A stretch of DNA of 64,000 bases, from NCBI RefSeq assembly GCF_014647035.1, contig NZ_BMOK01000005.1, forward strand, positions 209,407-273,406, written 5' to 3'. The notes beneath the pieces are model-generated. The model searched no databases and was not told the origin of the DNA. It worked only from the letters and a program-made list of their open reading frames with translations. Shown here in pieces: positions 18,453 through 25,347 of the stretch (position 1 is the stretch's first letter; each line of letters begins with the position of its first letter). The position numbers were made by a program, and so were the translations under genes. The stretch comes from Sporolactobacillus putidus. Lineage in GTDB: Bacteria; Bacillota; Bacilli; Bacillales; Sporolactobacillaceae.

Positions 18453-20393
18453 GTGAGTTACATCGAATTAAAAGACATTCATAAGTCGTACAAGCTTTCC
18501 GGCAAACAAAGATTTCCGGTACTGCACGGTATTGATCTGAAACTGGAACGCGGCGAGTTTGTTTCCATCCTTGGAGAATCCGGCGGCGGGAAATCAACAT
18601 TGATGAACATCATCGGAGGCATGGACAAGGATTACACAGGCGACGTTTTGATTAACGGCAGAGCGCTGCACGAAATGAAAGAAAAAGAGCTGGATGACTA
18701 TCGGAAGACGAATGTCGGCTTCATTTTCCAAAGCTTTAACCTGATCAACCACATGACCGTTTTAAATAATGTCCTCTTCACACTGAAGATGACGACGATG
18801 TCGGAAAAAGAGCGGGTGGCGCATGCCAAAGAACTGCTGACAACGGTCGGGCTGGCGGACCACTTGCATAAGCGGCCGAATCAATTATCCGGCGGGCAGA
18901 AACAGCGTGTGGCGATCGCGCGGGCATTGGCGAACAATCCCGATATTATTCTTGCCGACGAACCGACCGGGGCGCTCGATAAGAAGAACAGCGAGCAAAT
19001 CATGGAACTGCTGGACAGCATCGCCAAGCAAGGCAAGCTTGTCGTGACGGTCACACACTCGCAAAAGGTTGCCGATTATGGCACACGGATCATCAAAATT
19101 GATGACGGGCGCATCGCCGACGATATCCGGCTGAAGGACGCCTATCCTATTCCTGAGCATCGTGAAGAGTCTAAGACCAAAAACCTGAGCGTGCCTGCGA
19201 CATTTAAAATGGCGCTTGACAACATCAGCCACAATCTGAAACGAAACATTCTTGTCACGCTTGGCGGAGCGATCGGTATTTTCAGTGTGATTATCATGCT
19301 TTCACTCGGGAGCGGCGTGCAATCGTATATTAATGATCAAATTATGAAAAACGTCAATCCGACCGTCATGCAATTAACAAAAAAAGGTTTGTCTCAGCAG
19401 GATGGGGAGAGCAGTCAGATTAAGAATTCAGTTGTCATTTCTGATAGTGATCTTGCGAAAATAAAGAAAGTCAAGCATGTGTCTTCCGTAGAAAAAGTGC
19501 TCTGGCTCTCTTCATCCCGAGTCAAGCTAGGCAGTAAAATGGCCATCCCGCAATACTTCCAGACGCTGGATAGTGCCGTTCCGAATAAGGATCTTGCTAA
19601 GGGCAGCCATTTGCCCGGAGCGGGCGAAATCGGGTTGAGCCAGGATGTTGCTAAACAATTGACGAAGAACCCAAGCAGCTTGATCGGTAAAAACGTAACA
19701 TTTTACGTTAATATGACCGACAAAAACCAGCTCCCGATTGTTATGCAGAAAAACCTGAAAGTATCAGCTATTTTTAATGGCAGTGCGCAGATGGGCTTGC
19801 TGACTGCGGACTATTCGACCCTCCAGTCGATGTATAATGAACAAAATTTGACAGTAAAGCCGAATATTGCAACAGTTAAAGTCGATAAAATTGAAAATGT
19901 GAAAAACGTCCAGAACTATTTTAAAAAGCATGGCTATTCAATCAGCGGTGCCGGGGCCTTTTTAGACTCATTGAACCTGTACATTGCTCTGGCTTCATAT
20001 GTTCTGGCAGCGATCGCCGGCATCTCACTTCTCGTTTCGGCAATCATGATCATTGTTGTTCTCTATATCAGTGTGACGGAACGGACAAAAGAAATCGGTA
20101 TTCTCAGGGCGCTTGGGGCCCGGCGCAAAGACATTCGCCACTTGTTCTTCTCAGAAGCGAGCCTTCTCGGTTTGTTCAGCGGCGCCATAGGCATTTTGAT
20201 TGCATTCGTTGCCGGTGCCATTGGCAATCATTTTGCCCGTCCGCATATGCACGTAGCACTCTTAAACGTCACACCCGGATTCGTAGTGTTCGGTCTGATT
20301 GTCAGTGTCGGTATCAGCGTGATTGCCGGACTTGCACCATCGGCCAAAGCGGCTAATCTGGATCCTGTAGAATCCTTACGCCGTTATGAATAA
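18453..20393 (+). CDS. Fused ABC transporter, ATPase plus MacB/FtsX-type permease
   Basis: 646-residue protein combining an ATP-binding domain (Walker A GESGGGKST, signature [15 protein letters not shown], Walker [13 protein letters not shown]) with a membrane part: one helix near residue 270, a large extracytoplasmic MacB-like domain, and three C-terminal FtsX helices ending in AANLDPVESLRRYE. MacB-type proteins are mechanotransmission devices rather than simple pores and often handle peptides or antibiotics. GTG 18453 with GGAGG seven bases upstream fits the family start; the frame to 18237 adds 72 residues without likeness. It stands alone; no partner adaptor is next to it. Confidence 0.92.
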   Translation: MSYIELKDIHKSYKLSGKQRFPVLHGIDLKLERGEFVSILGESGGGKSTLMNIIGGMDKDYTGDVLINGRALHEMKEKELDDYRKTNVGFIFQSFNLINHMTVLNNVLFTLKMTTMSEKERVAHAKELLTTVGLADHLHKRPNQLSGGQKQRVAIARALANNPDIILADEPTGALDKKNSEQIMELLDSIAKQGKLVVTVTHSQKVADYGTRIIKIDDGRIADDIRLKDAYPIPEHREESKTKNLSVPATFKMALDNISHNLKRNILVTLGGAIGIFSVIIMLSLGSGVQSYINDQIMKNVNPTVMQLTKKGLSQQDGESSQIKNSVVISDSDLAKIKKVKHVSSVEKVLWLSSSRVKLGSKMAIPQYFQTLDSAVPNKDLAKGSHLPGAGEIGLSQDVAKQLTKNPSSLIGKNVTFYVNMTDKNQLPIVMQKNLKVSAIFNGSAQMGLLTADYSTLQSMYNEQNLTVKPNIATVKVDKIENVKNVQNYFKKHGYSISGAGAFLDSLNLYIALASYVLAAIAGISLLVSAIMIIVVLYISVTERTKEIGILRALGARRKDIRHLFFSEASLLGLFSGAIGILIAFVAGAIGNHFARPHMHVALLNVTPGFVVFGLIVSVGISVIAGLAPSAKAANLDPVESLRRYE

Positions 20394-20433
20394 TAAGAAA
20401 ATTAAAGACATCGATCAATGATTTTATCTCATA

Positions 20434-20585
20434 TTAGAAAACTTGGCGAAGCCAAGCCCTGGCGTAGGCTGAGCCTTAGTTGTGACGGCCAGGACGGCCT
20501 AATGCCGAACATGCCGCAGGACGCGGCGATCTGTTCGGTCGCTTAGACTATAATCCGCTGAATTTTAAACTTTCCTATAGTATAA
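20434..20585 (+). repeat. Dispersed palindromic element, full copy A
   Basis: 152-bp intergenic repeat nearly identical to 52095-52248: begins TTAGAAAACTTGGCGAAG, contains GAGCCTTAGTTG, the core AATGCCGAACATGCCGCAGG and ACGCGGCGATCTGTTCGGTC, and ends with an AT-rich inverted repeat (TTAGACTATAA and TATAGTATAA). The core folds into GC-rich hairpins. No open reading frame. It lies just after the MacB-like gene. Confidence 0.85.
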
Positions 20586-20616
20586 AAAAGGCCGGGCGTT
20601 GTAACCCGGTCTTTTT
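20586..20616. terminator. Bidirectional terminator between MacB-like gene and yceI-like gene
   Basis: AAAAGGCCGGG pairs with CCCGGTCTTTTT around CGTTGTAA. It ends both convergent genes and abuts repeat copy A. Confidence 0.88.
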
Positions 20617-20647
20617 ACTTTACGTTTTAAATTTTGATCCTGGATTA

Positions 20648-21178
20648 TTAAGCAACCGGATTCTGCGTGATCTCGGCATCTACGGTAATTTTGATCTTGT
20701 TGCCGACAACAAGGCTGCCGTTGGCCAGTGCCTGACTCCAGGTCAGCTTGAAATCACGGCGGTCGATTGAGAACGAGAGGCTGGCGCCGCTCCGTTTCAG
20801 GCCGTATGGATCATCGATTGGTGCGCCGATCTCTGCGTCGAATGAAATCGGTTTGGTCACATCTTTAATGGTCAGATCACCTTTAATGATGTATTCATCT
20901 TCATCCTTGCTTTCAATCGAAGTGGAAACAAAGTGAATGTCCGGAAACTTCTCGACGTCAAAGAAATCAGCGCTCTTCAAGTGATTGTCACGGTCAGCGT
21001 TTCTTGTGTCAACGCTTGCTGCATCGATCTTTGCATCAATAGCTGTGATTTTGCCGCTGTCGTCAGTCGTCACTGTGCCCGATGTGGTTTGAAAATTGCC
21101 TCTGACGTTTGCGAGTCCCATATGTTTTACTGAGAATGCCGTTTCTGTGTGTGCCGTGTCGATTGTCCAATTTGCCAT
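20648..21178 (-). CDS. YceI-like family protein
   Basis: 176-residue lipocalin-like beta-barrel of the YceI family, which binds polyisoprenoid-type lipids. It opens with the family pattern WTIDTAHTETAFSVKHMG and has SVDTRNADRDNHLKSADFF, both typical. There is no signal peptide, so unlike the periplasmic E. coli protein this one is cytosolic, as is usual in Firmicutes. The ribosome site GGGAGAGG precedes the ATG. It follows the oxidoreductase gene in the same direction, about 90 bases away. Function in Gram-positives is not established. Confidence 0.92.
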   Translation of the reverse strand: MANWTIDTAHTETAFSVKHMGLANVRGNFQTTSGTVTTDDSGKITAIDAKIDAASVDTRNADRDNHLKSADFFDVEKFPDIHFVSTSIESKDEDEYIIKGDLTIKDVTKPISFDAEIGAPIDDPYGLKRSGASLSFSIDRRDFKLTWSQALANGSLVVGNKIKITVDAEITQNPVA

Positions 21179-21270
21179 GTAAATCCTCTCCCTTAATCCA
21201 TGATTTTATTTGATGAACGCGTCTCGAGTCCTTTAGGTCAGGCTTTTTCCGGCAAAAAGCTGGTCAGTCC

Positions 21271-21909
21271 TCACTCGGATTCCGAGACGACGGTAAAACG
21301 CTGATTAATATGTTCGGGTTTTTCAATTTCATCGACGACCGCAGCCGCATAATCCTCATAGCTGACATAGCTTTTTCCTTCTAAATTGACCAGAAGCCGG
21401 TCTTTTCCCGTCGTGTAATGTCCCGTCCGTCTACCCAAGGCAAATAGAGCCGAAGGGCTGATAAATGTCCAAGAAAGATTCTTCGATTGTTTCAAATCGT
21501 CAAGATTCTTTGCCTGACTGACTGCCGTATTATAAAACTGTTTTGGAAAGTCGGGTGTGTCAACGACCCGTGTCGTTTTCGCTTCATCAACATACAGGCT
21601 TCCGGCACCTCCGACGACAATCAGTCGCGTGCTGCCGGAGCCGGCCAGTGCGTGAATCAGCGAACGTCCAGCCTCAACATGCAGGTGTTCTTTGCCTTGC
21701 GGTGCGGCAAAAGCATTGACCACAACGTCGAACGGAACCAAGTCCTCTGAAGTTAAATCAAAGATATCTTTTCTAATGATCGGAACACCGGAATCTTCCA
21801 GTTTCTCCGGATGGCGGACAATGGCGGTGACTTCATGTCCGCGTCCGGCGGCTTCTTTTAAGATTCGCGAACCCGCTTTTCCGGCGGCACCGATAATAGC
21901 TATCTTCAT
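21271..21909 (-). CDS. NAD(P)-binding oxidoreductase (atypical SDR)
   Basis: 212-residue Rossmann protein beginning MKIAIIGAAGKAGSRILKEA, an NAD(P)-binding GxxGxxG motif of the atypical short-chain dehydrogenase type (NmrA/YwnB group). Members act as flavin or quinone reductases or as redox sensors. AGGAGGG precedes the ATG. It lies after the Rrf2 regulator gene on the same strand, and its promoter region has a palindrome matching the one before the regulator, so control by that regulator is likely. Exact substrate unknown. Confidence 0.88.
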   Translation of the reverse strand: MKIAIIGAAGKAGSRILKEAAGRGHEVTAIVRHPEKLEDSGVPIIRKDIFDLTSEDLVPFDVVVNAFAAPQGKEHLHVEAGRSLIHALAGSGSTRLIVVGGAGSLYVDEAKTTRVVDTPDFPKQFYNTAVSQAKNLDDLKQSKNLSWTFISPSALFALGRRTGHYTTGKDRLLVNLEGKSYVSYEDYAAAVVDEIEKPEHINQRFTVVSESE

Positions 21910-21929
21910 CGATTACCCTCCTTTTGATA

Positions 21930-21948
21930 TGTAACTGAATTGGTTACA
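21930..21948. promoter_or_regulatory. Palindromic operator before the oxidoreductase gene
   Basis: TGTAACTGAATTGGTTACA: 6-bp inverted repeat TGTAAC/GTTACA with a 7-base spacer, 21 bases before the oxidoreductase start. Same size and pattern as the site at 22396. Confidence 0.65.
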
Positions 21949-21965
21949 AGATGACTGCAACTGGA

Positions 21966-22382
21966 TCAGTCTTTCTGAAAAAGATGATCCAGTATATCCT
22001 GAATGCTCTGGCTGGCCAGTTTCTTCTCAAGAGCCGCCTGTGCACCGTGAAATGCTTCATCAAGCACCGCATTAATACGCTTTCCCACCGGACAATGCGG
22101 ATTGGGATTTTCATGAACAGAAAAAAGCTCATTGTCCGGCTCAACGGCCCGATACACTAGAAACAAGGAAATCTCTGACGGGGGTGATGTCAAAGCTGCC
22201 CCGGCCTTGCCGGCAGAAGTGCGAATCAGATCCGCCTTTCGCAGCATGCCCAGGATCCGCCGGATCACCACCGGATGGGTATTGACGCTTGACGCGATAT
22301 AGTCTGAAGCGAGATCATCATGCGGCTTTGAGGCGATCAGCGCCAGAATGTGGATTGCGACGGCGACGCGTGTGTTAATCAA
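21966..22382 (-). CDS. Rrf2 family transcriptional regulator
   Basis: About 138-residue regulator with an N-terminal winged helix (NTRVAVAIHILALIA, then the recognition part VNTHPVVIRRILGMLRKADL) like B. subtilis YwnA and HypR-type regulators. A single Cys lies in PNPHCPVG; the three-Cys iron-sulfur cluster set of IscR/NsrR is absent, so thiol or redox sensing through one Cys is possible. I choose TTG 22382, with AGGTGG upstream and family fit (MINTRVAVAIHIL); GTG 22394 has no ribosome site. Matching palindromes sit before this gene and the next one. Confidence 0.88.
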   Translation of the reverse strand: MINTRVAVAIHILALIASKPHDDLASDYIASSVNTHPVVIRRILGMLRKADLIRTSAGKAGAALTSPPSEISLFLVYRAVEPDNELFSVHENPNPHCPVGKRINAVLDEAFHGAQAALEKKLASQSIQDILDHLFQKD

Positions 22383-22395
22383 ATCCCTCACCACC

Positions 22396-22414
22396 TGTAA
22401 CTATTGTAATTACA
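22396..22414. promoter_or_regulatory. Palindromic operator before the Rrf2 gene
   Basis: TGTAACTATTGTAATTACA: TGTAA/TTACA half-sites in the same 19-bp frame as the site at 21930. Suggests autoregulation. Confidence 0.6.
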
Positions 22415-22485
22415 AGGTAAGCGATTATCAACAATTTGTCAAATTTATTTTTGAAAAATGACGATGTGCCGAAAGGCGCTTCAGA

Positions 22486-23139
22486 TCATGACAAGGCCGA
22501 TCTGAGCGACTGAACCGCCTGCGCACGGTCTTTTTTTCCGAAAATGAATGATCCGGCAACAAAAACATCCGCCCCGGCATCCGCGCACGACTTCGCAGTT
22601 TCGCCGTTGATTCCGCCGTCAACCTCAATTTCAATCGGCCGTGACTGATTGGCGATCAAATCCCGTGTCTGTCTGATTTTGTCGATCATACCGGGAATGA
22701 AGGTTTGCCCGCCGAATCCCGGGTTCACGGTCATGATCAGAATGAGATCCGTGCTGTCCATGACATACTCAAGCGCAGATACCGGAGTGGCTGGGTTGAG
22801 CACGACACCTGCCCGGGCTCCGGACGTATGAATGAGCTGCAGCACGCGATGAAGGTGGGGGCAGGTTTCCGCGTGGACACTGATGATGTCGGCGCCCGCT
22901 TTGGCAAAAGCTTCAATATAATTTTCAGGATTCGTCATCATCAAATGCACGTCCAGCGGCAGACGAGTGCAGGGACGCAGGCTTTGGATGACATTGGGTC
23001 CGAAAGTGACATTGGGGACAAAGTGGCCATCCATGACATCGATGTGAAGATAGTCCGCGCCCGCCTGTTCGACTTCGGCAACTTCAGCGGCCAGTTTTGA
23101 AAAATCAGCGCTTAGAATAGAGGGTGCAATTTTTTTCAT
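22486..23139 (-). CDS. rpe: Ribulose-phosphate 3-epimerase
   Basis: TIM-barrel metalloenzyme of the pentose phosphate pathway, turning ribulose 5-phosphate into xylulose 5-phosphate. Motifs: [30 protein letters not shown] (metal-binding His/Asp), and [12 protein letters not shown] for the phosphate loop. ATG 23139 has AAGGAT eight bases upstream; ATG 23145 is too close to it. 217 residues, normal length. It follows rpiA by about 20 bases, so the two form a small operon. Here rpe is not in the usual prpC-prkC-rsgA-rpe cluster of Bacillus, so this may be a second copy; that cannot be checked within the window. Confidence 0.96.
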   Translation of the reverse strand: MKKIAPSILSADFSKLAAEVAEVEQAGADYLHIDVMDGHFVPNVTFGPNVIQSLRPCTRLPLDVHLMMTNPENYIEAFAKAGADIISVHAETCPHLHRVLQLIHTSGARAGVVLNPATPVSALEYVMDSTDLILIMTVNPGFGGQTFIPGMIDKIRQTRDLIANQSRPIEIEVDGGINGETAKSCADAGADVFVAGSFIFGKKDRAQAVQSLRSALS

Positions 23140-23160
23140 ATTCATTCATCCTTTGAGCCA

Positions 23161-23838
23161 TTATTTTTCTTTGGCCAGTGTCCCGACATGTCCATCGGAA
23201 TAACCGATCAGGACCTTGTCGGTCATAGAGACAAACAGTCCGTGCTCAACGATGCCGGTCACATGATCCAGTTCATCCGCGAGTGCCTTCGGATTACCGA
23301 TGAAGTCCAAGTGAAGGTCGAGGATATAATGATGAGCGTCCGTGACAAAGGGCTGTCCGCCGGGCGTTTGGCGCAGCCGGGGCCTGTATCCCTTTTCTGT
23401 CATGAACGCTTCTACTTGTTTCCAGCCGAAGGGAACAACTTCAATAGGCAAAGGAAAGGCGCCCAGCTTCTTTACCACTTTTTTGCTGTCAACGATCCAG
23501 ATCCGTTTTTCCGAAGCTTTGGCGACCAGCTTTTCATAAAGCAGGGCACCGCCTCCGCCTTTGATGCCGTTCAGTGACGGATCCACTTCATCCGCACCGT
23601 CAATCGTCAGATCAATTCTTTCTACATTGTTTAATGACTGCAGCGGAATATGCCATTTTCCGGCCAGTTCAGCCGTTCTTTGCGATGTGGTGACGCCGGT
23701 GATTGAAAGACCGGCCGAGACTTTTTCGGCCAATGCTTCAAGAAAGTAATAAACGGTTGATCCGGTCCCGAGACCGACCGTCATTCCTTCATGAATTTCA
23801 TCGATTGCCTTTCGGCCCGCCGCTTCTTTGCCGTCCAT
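23161..23838 (-). CDS. rpiA: Ribose-5-phosphate isomerase A
   Basis: Interconverts ribulose 5-phosphate and ribose 5-phosphate. RpiA motifs are clear: GLGTGSTVYYFLEAL (phosphate loop), DGADEVDPSLNGIKGGGGAL (catalytic Asp pair), and EKLVAKAS with the active-site Glu and Lys. 225 residues. GAGGG precedes the ATG at 23838. Together with rpe it supplies the non-oxidative pentose phosphate branch. RpiA-type enzymes are less common than RpiB in some Bacillales. Confidence 0.96.
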   Translation of the reverse strand: MDGKEAAGRKAIDEIHEGMTVGLGTGSTVYYFLEALAEKVSAGLSITGVTTSQRTAELAGKWHIPLQSLNNVERIDLTIDGADEVDPSLNGIKGGGGALLYEKLVAKASEKRIWIVDSKKVVKKLGAFPLPIEVVPFGWKQVEAFMTEKGYRPRLRQTPGGQPFVTDAHHYILDLHLDFIGNPKALADELDHVTGIVEHGLFVSMTDKVLIGYSDGHVGTLAKEK

Positions 23839-24110
23839 AAGTATCCCTCAGTTTCTTGTAATGATTGGTCTCAGTCGACCCAAAAAAATTCGGAAAAATT
23901 TGATGTTAACGCTCTCATTAAGCGGAAAAGAATTAAATTGCTGCGTGTACTTCCGTTAAGGCATCACGAGCTGTCCGCAAAAAAGGCGGTACGGACGTGC
24001 CGCAGGGATTGGAGTAACCGCTTAAGAGGAATTCACCTTTCCTATCATAACACTTTTTAATTGCCGGCGGCATTCGGGTTTGACTTTTTTCCGGACAATT
24101 CCGTGAATAA
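23839..24110. other. Intergenic stretch, no gene found
   Basis: No supported reading frame. Bases 23985-24057 contain ACGTGCCGCAGG, CCGCTTA and CTTTCCTAT in the order and spacing of repeat copy A (ATGCCGCAGG, CGCTTA, CTTTCCTAT), so a decayed copy of the dispersed element is possible. Confidence 0.35.
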
Positions 24111-24147
24111 AAAAGAACCCGGCATTTATATCATGCCAGGCTCTTTT
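24111..24147. terminator. Terminator after glycerophosphodiesterase gene
   Basis: AAAAGAACCCGGCAT pairs with ATGCCAGGCTCTTTT around TTATATC. Follows the minus-strand gene's stop. Confidence 0.85.
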
Positions 24148-24160
24148 ATAGAAAATTTCT

Positions 24161-24910
24161 TCAGAGCGACTTTTTCATAGACTCGAAGCTTTTTCTGAGG
24201 TCGAGCGCGACTTCAGGATAATCGGTGATCATAGCGTCAATACCCATTTCAAAGGTTTTCTGCATATTTTTCGGTTTGTTGACCGTCCAGGCGCGGACTT
24301 TGACACCATGTTTCTGAAGCTGCTTTCCGGTTTCAGAGAGGGCGGAAGGTTCCCACAAGTGCTGGGCGGATGCGCCGACCTGCTGCGTATAGCGCCACGG
24401 CTCAGCCAGGCGTTCCCAGAGCAGCAGGGCCAGATCCGCGTTCGAATCTATTTCTTTCAGACGAATGAGCGATTCATGATTGAAAGATGAATAGACAACG
24501 GGCAAATTCGACCGGTACCGGCTGACCAGACGGGCAACACGCTCCTCGATCGTCGGATAGGTGTTTCTGTCGGTCTTGAATTCTATATTAAGGACTCCTG
24601 GAAAATCGGACAACAGTTCCAGAACTTCTTTGAGTGTCGGAACTCTTTCACCCGAATATTGGGGTGAAAACCAGGAGCCGGCATCCAGTTCTTTCAGTTC
24701 GTTCAGTGTGAAGTTTTTGACCTGCCCTTTGCCGTTTGTCGTCCGGTTGACTTTCTCGTCGTGCATGACAACAACTTCCTGGTCATTTGTTAAGTGAACA
24801 TCCAGTTCAATGCCGTCGCTTCCGACCCGCATCGCTTCCTCAAAAGCGGACAGCGTATTTTCAGGACGATTTGCTTTACTGCCGCGATGAGCAAAAATGG
24901 CAGTTCTCAT
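24161..24910 (-). CDS. Glycerophosphodiester phosphodiesterase
   Basis: 249-residue TIM-barrel GDPD enzyme that hydrolyses glycerophosphodiesters to glycerol 3-phosphate and an alcohol. Active-site pattern: AHRGSKANRPENTLSAFEEA (catalytic His and Glu-Asn) and GIELDVHLTNDQEVVVMHD (Glu-x-Asp metal ligands and second His). ATG 24910 has GGAGGAGG upstream and no signal peptide, so it is cytosolic like YhdW/UgpQ; the frame reaching 25207 adds an unrelated 99-residue stretch. It probably recycles phospholipid or teichoic acid headgroups. Confidence 0.94.
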   Translation of the reverse strand: MRTAIFAHRGSKANRPENTLSAFEEAMRVGSDGIELDVHLTNDQEVVVMHDEKVNRTTNGKGQVKNFTLNELKELDAGSWFSPQYSGERVPTLKEVLELLSDFPGVLNIEFKTDRNTYPTIEERVARLVSRYRSNLPVVYSSFNHESLIRLKEIDSNADLALLLWERLAEPWRYTQQVGASAQHLWEPSALSETGKQLQKHGVKVRAWTVNKPKNMQKTFEMGIDAMITDYPEVALDLRKSFESMKKSL

Positions 24911-25347
24911 GTAATATCCTCCTCCATACATAACAGGAACCATACATACAGTAAGATAGATAAATGCAACATTTCCAGTAAAAAATATCGGCGCATTGAG
25001 GCTGCATCCGACCGTTAATAAAAGAACAGAGAGACGGCCGACGCCTGATCTGTTCTTCCTTCCGCTGCAAAACGGTTTTTCACATGCGATTTGAATAAAA
25101 AGAAATAATGACAGTTGCGGATTCACTTGGCCCGCGGCCAGGTCCTCCGTTTTACCAATTTTTCGCCCTTGTGAAAAAGGACACAACCTCACCTCATACT
25201 GTAACATGAATTGTTATAGAAAACGAGAGGAAGACAGTAATTCTTAATCTTTTTTACGAAAAAGATCATGGGCGTTCATTTTTTCAATAAGATTTACGTC
25301 TTTTGTAAATGTATGGAAAAAAACTATATCCGAGTTATTCCGATCTT
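24911..25347. other. 437-bp intergenic stretch between trpE(G) and the phosphodiesterase gene
   Basis: No supported gene. It should hold the phosphodiesterase promoter (TTGCAT on the minus strand about 50 bases before its ribosome site, with only a poor -10). ATCTTTTTT/AAAAGAT at about 25248-25266 is a hairpin of unknown use near the 3' end of trpE(G). Confidence 0.4.

Noticed and set aside
24911-25207. N-terminal extension of the glycerophosphodiesterase
   Set aside because: The GDPD domain begins right at ATG 24910 with GGAGGAGG; the upstream stretch is not a signal peptide.
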